DNA of 64,000 bases, taken from assembly GCF_000411975.1 (NCBI RefSeq), contig NZ_ASXG01000040.1:43859-107858 (forward strand), in the 5' to 3' direction. Shown one piece after another: positions 35,538 to 44,412 of the stretch. The notes below the pieces were generated by a model. That model saw only the letters and a list, made by a program, of their open reading frames with translations. It did no database searches and had not been told where the DNA came from. This DNA comes from Amycolatopsis orientalis DSM 43388. Its GTDB lineage: Bacteria; Actinomycetota; Actinomycetes; Mycobacteriales; Pseudonocardiaceae. A program made the translations under genes and the position numbers. Position 1 is the first letter of the stretch, and each line of letters starts with the position of its first letter.

Positions 35538-36248
35538 TTACTTCGTGGCGATCTTCTGGCCGACCAGGATCAGGTTGGCGTCGGGGATGTACTTCGCGTT
35601 CAGCTGCTGCAGGTGCTGCCATCCGCCGTCGACGTTCAGGTTCTTCGCGATGCCGGAGAGGGTGTCGCCGGCCGCGACGGTGTAGCTGCCGTCCGGGTTG
35701 GAGGACGGGGCGGCGTGCTTCGGCGCGGACTTGACCTGCGCCTCGGACTTGACCTGAGCCTCGGCCTTGACCTCGACCTTCGGCTTCGCGACCGCCGCCT
35801 CGACCTCGGCGGAACCGCCGGAGCTGTCGCCGCCGGAGGTGTCGCCGCCGAAGTCCGCGTAGGCCGCCGGGCCGGAGCCGCCGCGGCACTGCCACGGGGC
35901 CGAACCCTGCTTCGCGTAGATCCGGTCCGCGACGATCTGCTGCTGCGCGGGCGTGGCCTTGTCGGCCGTCGGGGCGAACTGGCCGCCGCCGTTGGCCAGC
36001 CACGTCTTCGTGACGATCTGGAACAGGCCGGCCGGGCGGCCCGCGCGCTGGCCCGCCGCGGTGTTGTTGACCGCCTTCGGGTTGCCGCTGCTCTCGCACT
36101 TCACGATGCCGGCCTGCCCCGGGAAGGCGTTGGCCGTGCCCGCCCCGGCGAGGCCGATGCCGCCGAGGGTGGCGCCCGCGAGGGCCGCGGTCGCACCGGT
36201 GCGCTGGAGAGTGGTTTTCGTCTTGCTGGGTTTGCTGTGCCGTCCCAC
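35538..36248 (-). CDS. Secreted Rpf/transglycosylase-like protein with C-terminal LysM
   Basis: A 236-residue wall hydrolase. A signal peptide (ALAGATLGGIGLAGAGTANA) is followed by an Rpf/transglycosylase-like domain, with the catalytic glutamate in KCESSGNP and the family tail QQIVADRIYAKQGSAPWQC. A repetitive K-V-E-A linker leads to a LysM domain (YTVAAGDTLSGIAKNLNVDGG...) that would bind peptidoglycan. The start is GTG 36248, with AAGGAG ten bases upstream. Such proteins cleave peptidoglycan during regrowth of dormant cells. A c-di-AMP riboswitch, common before actinobacterial rpf genes, was looked for and not found. Confidence 0.85.
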   Translation of the reverse strand: MGRHSKPSKTKTTLQRTGATAALAGATLGGIGLAGAGTANAFPGQAGIVKCESSGNPKAVNNTAAGQRAGRPAGLFQIVTKTWLANGGGQFAPTADKATPAQQQIVADRIYAKQGSAPWQCRGGSGPAAYADFGGDTSGGDSSGGSAEVEAAVAKPKVEVKAEAQVKSEAQVKSAPKHAAPSSNPDGSYTVAAGDTLSGIAKNLNVDGGWQHLQQLNAKYIPDANLILVGQKIATK

Positions 36249-36746
36249 GGTGGGTGGGCTCCTTCTCTGTCTCGCCGCGGCACCGTCCTCGCGCCCGAAC
36301 CGGGCACGAGCCGCGACGGCACGCGACGGCTTCGGGTCGCTGATCCTCGGGGTAGATCGCAGGTCACCGCGAAAGCGCGAGAAGATTACGAAACGGAAAC
36401 ACGAGGTGTACAGAGTCAGTGGGATCGACCACAGATCGCCTCGGCGCGTAGCAGACAGGCGACGGTGCGTCATCCGGCAGGCAACACACTTGGTTAATCA
36501 ATCACCGCTCAACTGAGCCAATTTCAGCACCATTGCTCCTCATCCTCAGCCGTGAGACAGTAGATGGGGAATTTTCCCATAGTCTTCATAGTTGGTGTAT
36601 CGCGTACTGTGATGACGTGACGTTCGAGATGAACACCGCATCGTGGACGTCGTCCGCCTCGCGCTACGACACCCGACTCCGGCCGCGCCCCGCCGGACCA
36701 GGACCGCTCCCCCCGGACGCCGCCCGACCCCGAACCGGCGGACGAC

Positions 36747-36776
36747 TGGTTCAGACCACCAGCGTGGTCTGAACCA
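36747..36776. promoter_or_regulatory. 13-bp inverted repeat, candidate GntR-type operator or terminator
   Basis: TGGTTCAGACCAC (36747-36759) and GTGGTCTGAACCA (36764-36776) are exact reverse complements with a four-base loop. Each arm also contains TGGT-N4-ACCA, similar to half-sites used by FadR-like GntR regulators. No T-run follows. Confidence 0.45.
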
Positions 36777-36966
36777 CCCTCCCGCCGGAACCGCCGTCCC
36801 CGGCGGAAACAGCACTCGCCACCGGACCCGGACAGCGAAAAGGCCAAACCGATCCGGAACCCACGGCATTTCCCTCATCCGACATATCCGGGCACCCGGT
36901 CGCAACCCTCCGGAAAACACCCCGCCCTGCGGTCCGCCGAGCCCGATTCACCGTCCGGAAACGGCG

Positions 36967-36980
36967 CGTGAATATTCACG
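36967..36980. promoter_or_regulatory. 14-bp perfect palindrome CGTGAATATTCACG
   Basis: A perfect, AT-centred palindrome in GC-rich DNA, about 550 bases upstream of the aminotransferase homologue. It is a candidate regulator binding site; no adjacent regulator gene identifies the protein. Confidence 0.4.
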
Positions 36981-37518
36981 TTCCGTTTCGCGCCGCCGCG
37001 AACACCGTTGCCGTTTCGGTCGTTCCGCCCAGTACCACGAACTCCGCGAAATCGCCGCTTTCACTCTCCCGGCGCATTGCCTCGCCTGATCCCGTCCTGA
37101 TTCTTCCTTTTCCGAAGGAAGCCCCGCCCGACGCGCCAGTCAGCCGGAACCGGCTGCGCTACGCTGTGCCCGCGGTATTCCAGCGCGGCCCTCCCCGTCG
37201 CTGCCCGCGGCAAACCGTTTTCCTCGCCGCCGTCCGTTTCCGGCGGTGCGCGAATCCCGGCGAAAAAGAGGGAGGAGTGCATGACGGACGCGCGGCGCGA
37301 CGTCAGCACAACGCATCCCCGGGCCCGGGCCGAAATGGGTCGCCGCCCGGGACAAACACCTCGAGAACGACCGCTCCGGTTATCGGCGAAGCGCGGCCGG
37401 CGGCTCTCCGCGAGCACCGAGCCGGAACGGTTCGCCCTTTCCGAAGCCGCGCACCGGGGCGGGCCCCGGCGGCCAGGTCCGGCCGCGCCACCACCACTGC
37501 CAGGGGAGAACAGGCCAG

Positions 37519-38880
37519 ATGACCGCCCTCGAGCATCCCGCACCGCTCACCGGCCCCGCCGTCCGCTGCGATCTGCCCGGCCCGCGCTCGGCCGAGTACC
37601 TCGCCCGGCAGGACCGGCGGGAACCGAACTCCCGCGGCGGCCCGCGGCGGCTGCCGATCGCGATCACCGACGGCTCGGGCAGTTTCGTGCGCGACGCCGA
37701 CGGCAACGTCTTCGTCGATTTCCTCGCCGGCGAGGGCGTGCTTTCCCTCGGCCACAACCATCCCGAACTGGTCGCCGCCATGACCGCGCAGCTGGGCAAG
37801 CTGACCCACGCGCTCGACTTCGCGACGCCGGCCAAGGACGAGTTCTCCGAGGCCCAGCTCGCGATGCTGCCCGAGGCCCTGCGCCCGAGGATGAAACTGC
37901 ACTTCTGCGGGCCGGCCGGGACGACCGCGGTCGAAGCCGCGCTCAAGCTGTGCAAGACCGCGACCGGACGCGGCGGCGTCGTGTCGTTCCAGGGCCGGTT
38001 CCACCGGGGCGCGCACGCCGCGCTGGGACTGTCCGGGCCGCGGCCCGGCGCGGGCGCCCTGCCGGCCGTGCGGTATCCGCCGTATTCCTCGTGCCCGCGC
38101 TGCCCGGCCGGGCCCGATCCGGACGCCTGCGCGGCGACCTGCCCGGACCTGCTCGAACGCTCGCTGCACGACCTCGACGCCGACCACCCGCTGCCCGGCG
38201 CGGTGGTGCTCGAACTGGTGCAGGGCGAGGGCGGCGTTGTCCCGGCGCGGGCGGACTTCGTGCACCGGGTGCGCGAGCTGACCCGCGAGCTGGACATCCC
38301 GCTGATCGTCGACGAACTGCGGACCGGCTGCGGCCGGACCGGGACCTGGTTCGCCTTCGAGCGCTACGGCATCGAGCCCGACGTGATCGTCGCGTCCCAA
38401 GCCCTCAGCGGAATCGGCTCGCCGGTCTCGCTGATCATCTACGACGAACGCCTCGACGACTGGGTCCCTCCCCCGCGCCTCGGCGCGTTCCGCGGCAATC
38501 AGCTCGCCTTCGCCGCGGGCGCACGGGCGATCGAGGTCGTCAACCGCGACGGCTTGCTGGACAACGTCGTCGAACGCGGAGACCAGTTCGAGCAGCTGCT
38601 CTCCCCGCTCGCCAGTCATCCGTGGGTGACGGACGTGCGCGGCACCGGCTTGATGTGGGGCATCGAACTGGCCGACCCGCGCACCGGAGCACCGGCGCCG
38701 GAACTCGCGCTGGCGGTGCAGAACCACGCGTTGCGTCGCGGGCTCATCGTCGAACTGGGCGGACGCGGCGACAGCGTCGTCCGGTTGCTGCCGCCGCTGA
38801 ACGTCGCCGCGGACGTCGTGCGGACCGCGGCCGGGATCCTGCTGGCCGCGCTCGACACCGCTACCCGGGCGGCGCGCTAA
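37519..38880 (+). CDS. Diaminobutyrate aminotransferase homologue lacking the PLP lysine
   Basis: A 453-residue class III aminotransferase fold most like diaminobutyrate-2-oxoglutarate transaminases: the FCGPAGTTAVEAALKL phosphate loop, VDELRTGCGRTG with the pyridine-binding aspartate, a CPRCP cluster and FRGNQLAFAAG are all family features. In the block that normally reads LSKAIGG, the Schiff-base lysine is replaced: residues read ASQALSG, with Gln294 (CAA at 38398-38400). YHG of the family is FHR. It therefore cannot form the usual internal aldimine and may be a pseudo-enzyme or a ligand-binding or partner protein. The frame is intact over the full length, so it is not an ordinary decayed gene. 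ATG 37519 follows GGGGA. Confidence 0.8.
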   Translation: MTALEHPAPLTGPAVRCDLPGPRSAEYLARQDRREPNSRGGPRRLPIAITDGSGSFVRDADGNVFVDFLAGEGVLSLGHNHPELVAAMTAQLGKLTHALDFATPAKDEFSEAQLAMLPEALRPRMKLHFCGPAGTTAVEAALKLCKTATGRGGVVSFQGRFHRGAHAALGLSGPRPGAGALPAVRYPPYSSCPRCPAGPDPDACAATCPDLLERSLHDLDADHPLPGAVVLELVQGEGGVVPARADFVHRVRELTRELDIPLIVDELRTGCGRTGTWFAFERYGIEPDVIVASQALSGIGSPVSLIIYDERLDDWVPPPRLGAFRGNQLAFAAGARAIEVVNRDGLLDNVVERGDQFEQLLSPLASHPWVTDVRGTGLMWGIELADPRTGAPAPELALAVQNHALRRGLIVELGGRGDSVVRLLPPLNVAADVVRTAAGILLAALDTATRAAR

Positions 38881-38885
38881 CCGCG

Positions 38886-38923
38886 GACCGCGCCGCCGCC
38901 CGGGGTCTGGCGGCGGCGCGGTC
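38886..38923. terminator. 15-bp perfect hairpin between convergent genes
   Basis: GACCGCGCCGCCGCC (38886-38900) and its exact complement at 38909-38923 enclose an eight-base loop. It lies between the aminotransferase homologue and the YeiH-type gene and could stop transcription from both sides. Confidence 0.72.
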
Positions 38924-38934
38924 TTCGCTGCGGG

Positions 38935-40014
38935 CTAGAAGCTGAACCACTGCGAGGACACCAGCACCAGCCCCAGCGAGCACACCGCCACCACGACCAG
39001 CCCGAGCGCCGCCACGAGCAGCGGACGCAGCCCGCTGCGCGCCATCTGGCGCAGGTCGAAGTTCAGGCCGACCCCGGCGAAGCACAGCAGGAACGCCCAC
39101 TTCGACAGGTTCCCGAGATCGGCGACCTCCGCCTTGGTGAACACGTGCGCGGTCGCCAGCGCGGACACCGCGACTAACCCGAGGACGAACTTCGGGAACG
39201 TGCGCCACACGAAGCCCGCGCGGCCCTTCAAGCCGCCGCCGACCGCCTTGCCGCCGCGCGTCGACCAGTACGCCGCGTAACCGAGGACGACCAGCCCGAT
39301 CAACGCGTTCCGGGTGCTTTTCACCGCGACGGCGACGTCCTGTGCGTGCGGGGAGTACGCCGCGCCGGTCGCGGTCGTCTCGGCGGTGTTGTCCACCGCG
39401 AGTCCCGCCCAGAGCCCGAATTCGGTGTCGGTCAGGTTCAGCGCGTGGCCGATCGCCGGGAAGGTGAACAGCGCGACCGCGCCCAGCGCGAGGATCGCGG
39501 CGATGGCGTATCCGGAGTCCTCGTCGTCGGCGTCGATGGAGCCGCGGCCGGCGATGATGGCCGACACACCGCAGATCGAGGTGCCGATCGCCAGCAGCGA
39601 CGACAGCTTGCCCCCCAGCCCGAAAGCCTTGCCCACCAGCAGAATCACCGTGGTCGCCACGGCCATGTCGACGAGAATCAAGCCCAGGCTGAACCCGCCG
39701 AGCTTGGCGAGGTCGCCGAGCACGAACCGGGCGCCGAGCAGGACGATGCCGGTCTTCAGCCAGAACTCGTAGGTTCCGACCCCGGGCCGGAACAGCGCGG
39801 GGATGCCGATCGTGTTGCGGATGACCAGTCCGAGGACGATCGCCCACAGCACGTACTCGATGTCCGGCAGCGCGGTCCCGGTCGCGTGGCCGAGACTGCG
39901 GACCCCGTTCTGCGCCAGTGTTCCCACCACGCCGACCGCGGCGAGCAGCACCAGCCCCGGCAGATATCTCCCGACCGCGGGCACCGCGCGGCGGCCCGCC
40001 AGCGCGGCGGTCAT
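38935..40014 (-). CDS. YeiH/UPF0324-family membrane protein (putative sulfate exporter family)
   Basis: A 359-residue membrane protein with about ten helices. Family blocks include [51 protein letters not shown] and [20 protein letters not shown]. YeiH proteins have been called putative sulfate exporters, but evidence for function is thin. The ATG at 40014 overlaps the stop of a 43-residue membrane peptide gene, so the two are translated together. Confidence 0.87.
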   Translation of the reverse strand: MTAALAGRRAVPAVGRYLPGLVLLAAVGVVGTLAQNGVRSLGHATGTALPDIEYVLWAIVLGLVIRNTIGIPALFRPGVGTYEFWLKTGIVLLGARFVLGDLAKLGGFSLGLILVDMAVATTVILLVGKAFGLGGKLSSLLAIGTSICGVSAIIAGRGSIDADDEDSGYAIAAILALGAVALFTFPAIGHALNLTDTEFGLWAGLAVDNTAETTATGAAYSPHAQDVAVAVKSTRNALIGLVVLGYAAYWSTRGGKAVGGGLKGRAGFVWRTFPKFVLGLVAVSALATAHVFTKAEVADLGNLSKWAFLLCFAGVGLNFDLRQMARSGLRPLLVAALGLVVVAVCSLGLVLVSSQWFSF

Positions 40015-40142
40015 TTGACGAGGAACGGGATCGTCGGCAGCACGCCGAACGCGGCCAACGCCACCAGCACGGCCGCGACCAGCACCGCGGCCCAGTCGGC
40101 GCTGATCCGCGCAGCGCCTCGCGGCTTCGCATCTGAACTCAT
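40011..40142 (-). CDS. 43-residue membrane peptide coupled to the YeiH-type gene
   Basis: A small protein beginning [17 protein letters not shown] and then a single hydrophobic helix ([19 protein letters not shown]) ending TIPFLVK. It starts at ATG 40142, and its TGA (40011-40013) overlaps the ATG of the 10-helix protein in an ATGA junction, strong evidence that it is translated. It may be a small subunit or assembly partner of the transporter. Confidence 0.65.
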   Translation of the reverse strand: MSSDAKPRGAARISADWAAVLVAAVLVALAAFGVLPTIPFLVK

Positions 40143-40321
40143 GACCGCAGGACTGTAGGCGGGTCCGCCACGTCGTTCCCCTGCGTCCACCAGCTGAGAA
40201 TCGTCCTTTGTGGACAGCGGCGGAACAACACCGCGCGGCCGCCCACATCCTGAGCGGCGGTGCGGCGCGCCCCGGATTCCGGATACCTCTGGCACAACCG
40301 AAGCGAGGGGGCAAAGCCCGC

Positions 40322-41287
40322 ATGAGTTCATCGAAAACCCTGCATCTCGCCGTCGAACTCGACAGCGCCGGAACACGTCCGGAAGCCGGTCCGCGCGCCT
40401 TGGCGGACGCCGTCGCCGATGCTGAGCGAGCCGGGTACACGTTCGCGACCTTCGACGACGCACCCGTCCCGCCCGTCAGCGGATTCCGCATCGACGCAAC
40501 GGTCCGCGCGGCCTATTCCGCCACGCTGACGTCCCGCATCGGCCTGGCGCCGACGTCGCACGTGCTCACCGCGGAACCGTTCCACCTGGCCGCCCAGCTG
40601 GCCAGCCTCGATCACGCGACGCACGGCCGGGCCGCCTGGATCGTCGGCACCGCCGCCGCTCCCGAAGCGCTCGCGACGGTCGGCCGCGCGGAGCCGGACG
40701 ATCTCCGCCAAGAGGTGGCCGACGTCGTCGAAACGGTGCGGCGGCTGTGGGATTCGTGGGAGGACGACGCGGTCGTCAAAGACCTCGCTACCGGCCGCTA
40801 CCTGGACCCGGACAAGGTCCACCACGTGGACTTCACCGGGAAGACCTTCTCCGTCAAAGGCCCGCTGATCACCCCTCGGCCGCCGCAGGGCAGCCTCGTC
40901 GTGCTGGCCGCGGAAGAGTTCGCCGACGCCGTCCGGCCGGACATCGTGCTCACCGAAGACCTCCAGCGGTCCCGGCCCTCCGGCGGTCCGCTGGTATTCG
41001 GCGAACTGGAAGTCCGCTTCGGCTCCGCCGCCCCGGCAACGAACGGCCGCACCCGCTACACCGGCTCCCCCGCCGGTCTGGTCGCGTTGCTGGCGGACCT
41101 CGACCTCGACGGCGTGCGCCTGCACCCCGGCGCGGCCGATCTGCCGCTGCTGAGCCGAGAAGTGCTCCCGGAACTGCGCCGCCGAGGCCGGCGCCGCCCG
41201 CCGGAGCCGGGCGCGACGCTCCGCACGACGCTGGGCCTCCCGCGGCCGGAGAACCGATTCGCCGTGTCGTCGAAGGGAAACGCATGA
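40322..41287 (+). CDS. Luciferase-like (LLM) flavin-dependent oxidoreductase, short form
   Basis: A 321-residue protein of the bacterial luciferase-like fold. The opening [11 protein letters not shown] and the block [42 protein letters not shown] match the LLM pattern. The C-terminal third is divergent and arginine-rich. ATG 40322 follows GAGGGGG. It is the first of four genes joined by ATGA/GTGA overlaps and is probably a partner or paralogue of the next two monooxygenases. Confidence 0.8.
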   Translation: MSSSKTLHLAVELDSAGTRPEAGPRALADAVADAERAGYTFATFDDAPVPPVSGFRIDATVRAAYSATLTSRIGLAPTSHVLTAEPFHLAAQLASLDHATHGRAAWIVGTAAAPEALATVGRAEPDDLRQEVADVVETVRRLWDSWEDDAVVKDLATGRYLDPDKVHHVDFTGKTFSVKGPLITPRPPQGSLVVLAAEEFADAVRPDIVLTEDLQRSRPSGGPLVFGELEVRFGSAAPATNGRTRYTGSPAGLVALLADLDLDGVRLHPGAADLPLLSREVLPELRRRGRRRPPEPGATLRTTLGLPRPENRFAVSSKGNA

Positions 41288-42540
41288 CCGCGCAGCTGCA
41301 CCTGGGCGTCTTCTACCCCGGCGTCGGACCGCAATTCCTGTGGGACGACCCGTCGAACGCCGCGCACACCGAGATCGAGACCTACGTTTCGGTGGCCCGC
41401 ACGATGGAACGCGGGCTGTTCGACGCGTTCTTCCTCGGCGAGGGCCTGCGGGTGCGGGAGAACCGCGGCCGGGTGCACGCGCTGGACGTAGCCGGCCGTC
41501 CGGACGCGATCACCCAGCTGAGCGCGCTCGCCGGGGCCACCGCGAAGATCGGGCTGGTCGCCACGCAGAACACCACCTACAACTACCCGGCCGACCTGGC
41601 CCGCCGCCTGGCCTCGCTCGACTACGTTTCCGGCGGACGGGCCGGCTGGAACATCGTCACCACCGACAACGCCTGGACCGGAGCCAACTTCCGGCACGGC
41701 GGCTGGCTGGCCCACGACCGCCGCTACGAACGCGCGACCCAGTTCGTCGAAGCCGCGAAAGCGCTGTGGGCCGGACCGGTCGAGGCGGACACCGATCTGG
41801 TGCGGCTGCGAGCCGAACCGACCGTCCCGCCGAGCCGGCCTGTTTTGTTCCAGGCCGGCGACTCCCCCGGCGGCCGGGAATTGGCCGCGAAGCACGCCGA
41901 CGTGGTGTTCTCCGCGAACACCGCCTACGACAAAGCCTCCGCCTACGCGGCCGACCTGCGCGCCCGGCTGGCGCGCCACGGCAGGCCCGCCGACGCGGTG
42001 CGCATCCTGCCCGGCGCGTCCGTGGTCCTCGGCGATACGCCGGCGGACGCCGCGGAACGCGCGGAGGAAATCCGGCGGCGGCAGATCAACCCGCAGCGCG
42101 CCATCGCGTTCCTCGAACAGTATTGGGGACAAGACCTGTCGGCCTACGACCCGCACGGACCGCTGCCGGACATCGAACCCGTCGAAGGCGAACTGGACCC
42201 CTCTCGCGGCACGATCTCGATCGAGCACCGCACCGGGAAACTCGACCGCATCCGGCAGTGGCGCGAACTCACCGAGGCGAAGCACCTGTCGATCCACGAG
42301 CTGGTGCTGGAGGTGCAACCGCGGCATCACTCGTTCGTCGGCACGCCGGGACAGGTCGCCGACGAATGGGCCCGGTACGCCGCCGACCGGGTCGTGGACG
42401 GATTCAACCTCAGCCCGCACCTGGTGCCGGGATCGATCGACGAGGTGGTCGACCGGCTGGTCCCGGAGCTGCAGGACCGCGGCGTCTACCGCACCGAGTA
42501 CTCCGGCTCGACCCTGCGCGAACACCTGGAGCTGCGGTGA
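41284..42540 (+). CDS. NtaA/SnaA/DszA-family FMNH2-dependent monooxygenase
   Basis: A 418-residue LLM monooxygenase of the nitrilotriacetate/pristinamycin/dibenzothiophene-sulfone group. Typical blocks are FFLGEGLRVRENRGRVHALD, LDYVSGGRAGWNIVTTDNAWTGANF, RYERATQFVEAAKALW and the C-terminal SFVGTPGQVADEWARYAADRVVDGFNL. These enzymes use reduced FMN from a separate reductase, none of which is encoded nearby. It overlaps the genes on both sides by 4 bases. Confidence 0.92.
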   Translation: MTAQLHLGVFYPGVGPQFLWDDPSNAAHTEIETYVSVARTMERGLFDAFFLGEGLRVRENRGRVHALDVAGRPDAITQLSALAGATAKIGLVATQNTTYNYPADLARRLASLDYVSGGRAGWNIVTTDNAWTGANFRHGGWLAHDRRYERATQFVEAAKALWAGPVEADTDLVRLRAEPTVPPSRPVLFQAGDSPGGRELAAKHADVVFSANTAYDKASAYAADLRARLARHGRPADAVRILPGASVVLGDTPADAAERAEEIRRRQINPQRAIAFLEQYWGQDLSAYDPHGPLPDIEPVEGELDPSRGTISIEHRTGKLDRIRQWRELTEAKHLSIHELVLEVQPRHHSFVGTPGQVADEWARYAADRVVDGFNLSPHLVPGSIDEVVDRLVPELQDRGVYRTEYSGSTLREHLELR

Positions 42541-43631
42541 AGTTCCTGCTGATCACCCTCATCACGCACACCCCCGACCCGGGCACCGGCGAGCTCGCCG
42601 CCCCCGACGCGCGGCTGCGGGAGGTCGTCGAGAACGCCGAACTCGCCGAGGAACTGGGCTTCGACGGCTACGGCGTGGGCGAGCGGCACGAGCGGCCGTT
42701 CCTGTCGTCGTCCCCGCCGGTGGTGCTCAGCCACATCGCCGCCCGCACGCGCCGGATCCGGCTGTTCACCGCGGTGACGACGCTCAGCCTGCTCGACCCG
42801 GTGCGCGCGTTCGAGGACTATTCGATGCTGGACAACCTTTCCGGCGGGCGGCTCGAGCTGATCATCGGCAAGGGCAACGGCTCCGCCCAGCGCGAACTGT
42901 TCGACGTCGCCCCCGAGGACCAGTGGGACCGCAACGCCGAGGGCTACGAACTGTTCCGGAAACTGTGGCAGGCGGACCGGGTCACGTGGTCCGGCCGGTT
43001 CCGTCCGCCGCTCACCGCCGCGGAGGTGTGGCCGCGGCCGCTGCAGCAGCCGATCCGGATCTGGCACGGCAGCGCCACCAGCCGCGAATCCGTCGAACTG
43101 GCCGCGAAACACGGGGATCCGCTGTTCTCCGCGAACGTCAACAACCCGATCGAACCGTACGCCGAGCTGATCCGGCACTACCGGGAGCGCTGGGCCTTCC
43201 ACGGCCACGCCCCCGCCGAGGCTGTGGTCGGCGCGGGCACGGCCGGTTTCCAGGTGGCGCACCGGTCGCAGGACGCGCTCGACACGTACCGGCCGATCTT
43301 CGAGGCCCGGCTGGCCCTGCAGCGCAAGCTCGGACAGGAACCGGTTTTCCCGACGCTGGAGGATTTCGTCGAACGCAGTTCCGCGCTGATCGGCAGCCCT
43401 GCTCAGGTCACCGAGAAGGTGTTGAGATACCACGAACAGTTCGGCCACCGCGTCACGCACCTGTCCGCCGACCGCGACGGCCGGACGCCGCGGGAACACC
43501 GCGCGGCGCTGGAGCTGTTCCAGGCCGAGGTCGCCCCGGCGTTGCGCCGCGCGATACCGGGCCCGCCCTGGCCGTCGAACGGATATTCCGTGGACAACGC
43601 AGCGGGTGGCGCGCAAGATCAAGGAACGTGA
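42537..43631 (+). CDS. LLM-class flavin-dependent oxidoreductase
   Basis: A 364-residue luciferase-like protein with FDGYGVGERHERPFLSSSPPVVL, RIRLFTAVTTLSLLDPVRAFEDYSMLDNLSGGRLELIIGKG and the C-terminal LIGSPAQVTEKVLRYHEQFG. It is the third flavin-dependent oxidoreductase of the operon. Translation starts at GTG 42537 within the previous stop, and its own stop overlaps the acetyltransferase start. Confidence 0.92.
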   Translation: MKFLLITLITHTPDPGTGELAAPDARLREVVENAELAEELGFDGYGVGERHERPFLSSSPPVVLSHIAARTRRIRLFTAVTTLSLLDPVRAFEDYSMLDNLSGGRLELIIGKGNGSAQRELFDVAPEDQWDRNAEGYELFRKLWQADRVTWSGRFRPPLTAAEVWPRPLQQPIRIWHGSATSRESVELAAKHGDPLFSANVNNPIEPYAELIRHYRERWAFHGHAPAEAVVGAGTAGFQVAHRSQDALDTYRPIFEARLALQRKLGQEPVFPTLEDFVERSSALIGSPAQVTEKVLRYHEQFGHRVTHLSADRDGRTPREHRAALELFQAEVAPALRRAIPGPPWPSNGYSVDNAAGGAQDQGT

Positions 43632-44125
43632 CCGACCTCGCCGCCGTGCCGCTCGCCGATGCCCAGCTGTCCGAAGCCCATCCCTCGGACGCCGCCGAAC
43701 TCCTTGTGCTGCAACGGTGCTGCTGGGTCCCGGAGGCGATCGCCAACGACACCTTCGAGGTCCCCGCCCTGCACGAGGACCTGGACACCGTGCGCGGCTG
43801 GATCGAAACCGCGCGCACGTGGACGATCCGGCTCGGCGGGCGGCTCGTCGCGGCCGTGCGCGCCCGTCTCGAGGAGGACCGCTGGGAAATCGGCCGTCTG
43901 ATGGTGGCGCCCGATCTCGCGGGGCAGGGCCTCGGCCGGTGGCTGCTGGCCTTTGCCGAGCAGCAGGCTCCGCCGGAGGCCTCCAGCCTGGTGCTCTACA
44001 CCGGTGCGGGCAGCGAGCGGAACCTGACGATGTACCGCCGCGCCGGATACCAGATGACCGAACCGCCCGCGAACCCGCTGGGGAAGCACATCCGCGGGGC
44101 GGTTTGCCTGACGAAGAGGACTTAG
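43628..44125 (+). CDS. GNAT-family N-acetyltransferase
   Basis: A 165-residue acetyltransferase with the acetyl-CoA loop in LMVAPDLAGQGLGRWLLAFAE (a Q-x2-G-x-G/A variant) and the terminal YRRAGYQMTE segment of the GNAT fold. GTG 43628 overlaps the preceding stop. As the last gene of the monooxygenase operon it may acetylate a substrate or product of that pathway; the substrate is unknown. Confidence 0.9.
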   Translation: MTDLAAVPLADAQLSEAHPSDAAELLVLQRCCWVPEAIANDTFEVPALHEDLDTVRGWIETARTWTIRLGGRLVAAVRARLEEDRWEIGRLMVAPDLAGQGLGRWLLAFAEQQAPPEASSLVLYTGAGSERNLTMYRRAGYQMTEPPANPLGKHIRGAVCLTKRT

Positions 44126-44412
44126 CGGCTTCGGTTGCGCAGCAAGGCGAACGCGTCCACGCCGACCGCGGTCCGGATGGCGGTCTGCGCGCCCGTCGTC
44201 ACGGCGCTCGGCAACGGAAGCCGATCGCTCTGCCGACTTGCGGGTGAGGTCCGGAGGACGGCCACCAGCGCGAGCGGCACGGCTTTCGCCGGGCGCGAAC
44301 GCGTTCAGCGGAACCGCCGGAAAGCAGTGTCCAAACCGGACTTGGCGGCGGTGTACTGCCATAACTGCGGTCAGCGATTCTCCCCGGCCGGGGATCGCCC
44401 GCAAGTGCGCCG

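Larger units (their letters stand above)
36249..37518. other. Long intergenic region with two palindromes
   Basis: About 1.27 kb between the divergent Rpf-like gene and the aminotransferase homologue. No family is recognisable in any frame. It contains two perfect palindromes (listed separately), AT-richer sequence around 36480-36620, and a strong Shine-Dalgarno plus ATG at 37281 that opens a frame lying out of phase with the aminotransferase gene. Confidence 0.55.

Noticed and set aside
36249..36480. c-di-AMP (ydaO) riboswitch before the Rpf-like gene
   Set aside because: Actinobacterial rpf genes often have one, but the conserved core elements could not be found in this leader.
37281..38945. 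554-codon frame overlapping the aminotransferase homologue
   Set aside because: The conserved aminotransferase frame is clearly the coding one; beyond 37518 this frame is a shadow. Only its start with the strong ribosome site is noted.
44126..44412. Possible gene between the GNAT and MFS genes
   Set aside because: Frames exist, but none has a ribosome site or family features.
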